A DNA stretch of 15,905 nt, from positions 1-15,905 of the forward strand of contig JAQTUC010000018.1 in NCBI GenBank assembly GCA_028710385.1, given 5' to 3'. The stretch is from Candidatus Omnitrophota bacterium (GTDB taxonomy: Bacteria > Omnitrophota > Gorgyraeia > Duberdicusellales > 4484-171). Numbering within the stretch: position 1 is the first letter of the stretch; each line of letters opens with the position of its first letter. The notes under the pieces were generated by a model. It was not told the DNA's origin. It did not search any database and saw only the letters and a list, made by a program, of their open reading frames with translations. This document shows, piece after piece, positions 13,848 to 15,905 of the stretch. Position numbers and translations under genes: made by a program.

Positions 13848-13933
13848 ATCCTGTTAGAACTTTTATGAAAATCTTATTTTCCATATTTCTAACGGGGTTA
13901 AACCGCACTAAACTAAAGGAGTTCTAACAGGAT
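13848..13933 (+). promoter_or_regulatory. 14-bp perfect inverted repeat ending on the rmlA start codon, with an internal partial copy
   Basis: ATCCTGTTAGAACT at 13848-13861 is perfectly complementary to 13920-13933, which includes the last two bases of the AAAGGAG ribosome binding site (13915-13921) and the first two of the rmlA ATG (13932). A third partial copy of the right arm, TTCTAACGGGG at 13887-13897, can also pair with the left arm (11 bp including two G-U pairs). The two pairings exclude each other; only the first hides the start codon. The element starts four bases after the cupin stop. Confidence 0.65.
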
Positions 13934-14672
13934 GAAAGGAGTTATTTTGGCAGGTGGCCTTGGGACAAGGCTGTATCCGCTTACGAAAATTACCAATAAA
14001 CACCTTTTGCCTGTCTTTGACAAGCCAATGATATATTATCCCCTGGCAACGCTTATTGACGCCGGCATAAAAGATGTTCTGATTGTTACCGGCGGAAACC
14101 ACGCAGGCGAATTTCTGCGGTTACTTGGCAACGGCAAAGAGCTTAATTTAAAAGAAATCCACTATACTTATCAGTCAAGAGAAAAAGGCATAGCTGATGC
14201 TTTGCGCCTCGCCGAGGATTTTGCCGACGGAGAAAAAATGATTGTTGTCCTCGGAGATAATTTATTCGGAGAATCAATTAAGCCCTATGTTGCTAAGTTT
14301 TCCAAGCAGCGCGAAGGAGCGAAAATACTTTTAAAGAAGATAAATAACCCGCAAAGATTCGGTGTGGCAGATTTTAAAAACGGGAAGGTCCTGTCAATTG
14401 AAGAAAAGCCGAAAAAGCCCAAATCAAACTATGCGGTTACCGGCTTATATATGTATGACTCAAAAATATTTGATTATATACGCGAGCTAAAAATTTCAAA
14501 CAGGGGAGAGTACGAGATCACCGATATAAACAATATGTATCTTAAAGAAGGTAAGCTTACCTGCGATATTCTTAAGGGTTACTGGACTGATTGCGGAACC
14601 TGCGAGGCGTTGTTTCGGGCTAATGTACTTATTGCAAAAAATCAGGGCGTTAATTTTGAGGATTTGTTATGA
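13932..14672 (+). CDS. rmlA: Glucose-1-phosphate thymidylyltransferase, short form
   Basis: RmlA joins glucose 1-phosphate and dTTP to dTDP-glucose, the entry step for dTDP-rhamnose and other deoxysugars. The 246-residue protein has the nucleotide-binding GGLGTRLYPLT (8-18), KHLLPVFDKPMIYYPL (23-38), the metal-binding Asp109 in VVLGDN, RFGVADF and IEEKPKKPKSNYAVTGLYMYD, and YWTDCGT near the C-terminus. It lacks the roughly 45-residue C-terminal helical extension of E. coli RmlA (about 290 residues) that forms the allosteric dTDP-rhamnose site, so feedback control may be different; many bacteria have this short form. The ribosome binding site AAAGGAG is strong, ten bases from the ATG, but lies in a potential hairpin. 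Ends with an ATGA overlap with rmlB. Confidence 0.92.
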   Translation: MKGVILAGGLGTRLYPLTKITNKHLLPVFDKPMIYYPLATLIDAGIKDVLIVTGGNHAGEFLRLLGNGKELNLKEIHYTYQSREKGIADALRLAEDFADGEKMIVVLGDNLFGESIKPYVAKFSKQREGAKILLKKINNPQRFGVADFKNGKVLSIEEKPKKPKSNYAVTGLYMYDSKIFDYIRELKISNRGEYEITDINNMYLKEGKLTCDILKGYWTDCGTCEALFRANVLIAKNQGVNFEDLL

Positions 14673-15628
14673 AATTACTTGTTACCGGCGGCTGCGGATT
14701 TATAGGCTCTAATTTTATACGTTATATTCTTGAAACATATCCGGAATATAAAATTACCAACCTTGATTGTTTAAATTACGCGGGCAATCCGGATAACCTT
14801 TCCGATATAGCCAAAAACAAAAATTATAAATTCGTAAAAGGCGATATAAGGGATTTTAAAACAGTGGATAAACTGGCAAAGGAAGCGGATTATATAATTA
14901 ATTTTGCTGCCCAGACCCATGTTGACAGGTCAATAAAAGAAGCGAAAGATTTCATAGAAACAAATGTAAACGGCGTGTTTACCATGCTTGAAGCCTGCCG
15001 TAATTCAGAGGTAAAACTTTTCATACAAATAAGCACCGATGAAGTTTACGGAAGCACTCTTGAGAGCTCTTTTATAGAAACAGATTCTCTTATGCCTTCA
15101 AGCCCCTATTCAGCTTCAAAAGCAGCTGGGGATTGTCTGTGCAGCGCTTACTCCGCTACCTACAAGTTGCCGATTATTGTCACAAGATGCACAAATAATT
15201 TCGGGCCTTACCAGTATCCGGAAAAAGTAATTCCGCTTTTTATCACCAATCTTTTGGAAAATAAAAAAGTCCCTCTTTACGGAGACGGTCTTAACGTCAG
15301 AGATTGGATTTATGTTTATGACCATGTCCGCGCAATTGATTTTCTGATGCATAAAGGAAAATCCGGGGAAGTATACAACATATCTGCAAATAACGAAGTT
15401 TCAAATATAGAATTGACAAAAAGCATACTTAAAAAATTCAGCCTGGATGAAGCTTCTATTGAATATGTAGAGGATCGTCCCGCGCACGACCGCCGCTATT
15501 CCCTGGATTCTTCCAAACTGCGTTCGCTTGGCTGGAGGCCTATTTATGATTTCAGCGCCTCGCTGGATGCAACCATTGATTGGTATAAAGAAAATACTAA
15601 GTGGTGGAAAAAAATAAAAAAATTCTAA
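14669..15628 (+). CDS. rmlB: dTDP-glucose 4,6-dehydratase
   Basis: RmlB dehydrates dTDP-glucose to dTDP-4-keto-6-deoxyglucose with bound NAD+. The 319-residue product is an extended short-chain dehydrogenase with TGGCGFIG (6-13), NLDCLNYAGN (31-40), FAAQTHVDRSI (79-89), the RmlB-specific catalytic triad Thr123-Asp124-Glu125 in STDEVYG, and the Tyr147/Lys151 pair in YSASKAA. RCTNNFGPYQYPEKVIPLFI and GDGLNVRDWIYVYDH are the substrate-binding segments that separate RmlB from UDP-glucose epimerase. It overlaps rmlA upstream by four bases and rmlD downstream by about 28. All key residues are intact. Confidence 0.96.
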   Translation: MKLLVTGGCGFIGSNFIRYILETYPEYKITNLDCLNYAGNPDNLSDIAKNKNYKFVKGDIRDFKTVDKLAKEADYIINFAAQTHVDRSIKEAKDFIETNVNGVFTMLEACRNSEVKLFIQISTDEVYGSTLESSFIETDSLMPSSPYSASKAAGDCLCSAYSATYKLPIIVTRCTNNFGPYQYPEKVIPLFITNLLENKKVPLYGDGLNVRDWIYVYDHVRAIDFLMHKGKSGEVYNISANNEVSNIELTKSILKKFSLDEASIEYVEDRPAHDRRYSLDSSKLRSLGWRPIYDFSASLDATIDWYKENTKWWKKIKKF

Positions 15629-15905
15629 TTACCGGCGCAAACGGGATGCTTGGCGGAGCGCTTTTAGCTTCGCTTAAGCGTTATGACGTTTCAGGCACAG
15701 ATAAGGATGATTGCGATATCACCGATAAAAGTTCTTTGGCAAAAAAGATAACCGGAGTGGAATTTGACGCAGTTGTGCATTGCGCGGCATATACCGATGT
15801 GGATGGAGCGGAAAAAAATGCCAAAGAAGCATTTCTCATAAATGAGGAAGGCACGCGAAACCTGACAGAGACAATAAATAAAGACTGCCTTTTTATTTAT
15901 ATAAG
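15601..15905 (+). CDS. rmlD: dTDP-4-dehydrorhamnose reductase, N-terminal part (3' end outside window)
   Basis: RmlD reduces dTDP-4-keto-rhamnose to dTDP-rhamnose with NAD(P)H, the last step of the pathway. About 101 residues are visible. ILITGANGMLGGALL is the dinucleotide-binding motif, followed by CDITDKSSLA and HCAAYTDVDGAEKNAKEAFLINEEGTRNL, all typical of RmlD. No ATG precedes the motif: an in-frame TAA at 15598-15600 is followed at once by two GTG codons (15601 and 15604), so the start must be a GTG, overlapping the end of rmlB by 25-28 bases. The start at 15601 is chosen arbitrarily over 15604. It was not listed as a simple ATG frame, so it is easily missed. Runs off the window end. 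Confidence 0.9.
   Translation, partial: MVEKNKKILITGANGMLGGALLASLKRYDVSGTDKDDCDITDKSSLAKKITGVEFDAVVHCAAYTDVDGAEKNAKEAFLINEEGTRNLTETINKDCLFIYI

Overview
The window (about 40% G+C by eye, genes almost all on the + strand, tightly packed) comes from a Gram-negative-type bacterium: it encodes an LptD outer-membrane LPS assembly protein with a signal peptide, plus nucleotide-sugar genes typical of O-antigen or capsule synthesis. AT-leaning coding sequence, a compact trp operon, many ATGA stop/start overlaps and palindromic elements in nearly every larger intergenic gap fit an uncultivated lineage such as Omnitrophota or a relative. That placement is a low-confidence impression; no rRNA or phylogenetic marker comparison was possible.

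Layout: (1) 1-3728, tryptophan operon trpD(3' end)-trpC-trpF-trpB-trpA, in pathway order, interrupted only between trpC and trpF by a composite repeat. (2) 3887-6621, an M16 zinc peptidase, the ribosome silencing factor rsfS, a very short HypA-like gene and riboflavin synthase ribE, each separated from its neighbour by a palindromic element except the last pair. (3) 6688-6945, a tRNA-Pro(CGG) followed by a second, broken copy of its own 3' end. (4) 6946-10702, a ROK-family sugar kinase, transaldolase and lptD, translationally coupled by 4-base ATGA overlaps. (5) 10746-15905, nucleotide-sugar genes: UDP-glucose dehydrogenase, a WbpA-type UDP-HexNAc dehydrogenase, an RmlC-like cupin, rmlA, rmlB and the 5' part of rmlD. 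Together the last two blocks supply sugar phosphates, activated sugars and the outer-membrane export end of an LPS/polysaccharide pathway.

The most unusual content is not in the genes. Three intergenic spacers are built from short words repeated with a 7-base period, in one orientation on the left and in the complementary orientation on the right, so that each folds back on itself; a fourth does the same with 10-base spacing. The words differ completely from spacer to spacer while the architecture is the same. These elements begin flush with the upstream stop codon and fill nearly the whole gap. A second kind of element, a small double hairpin beginning CCGCCACC, appears twice: once splitting the 10-base array upstream of trpF, and once splitting the duplicated tRNA 3' end exactly inside the T loop. 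In both places the uninterrupted target can be reconstructed, which makes it look like a small non-coding mobile element. Other points of interest are a HypA homologue from which the zinc-binding domain appears cleanly removed, and two genes (rsfS, rmlA) whose start codons lie at the end of perfect inverted repeats.
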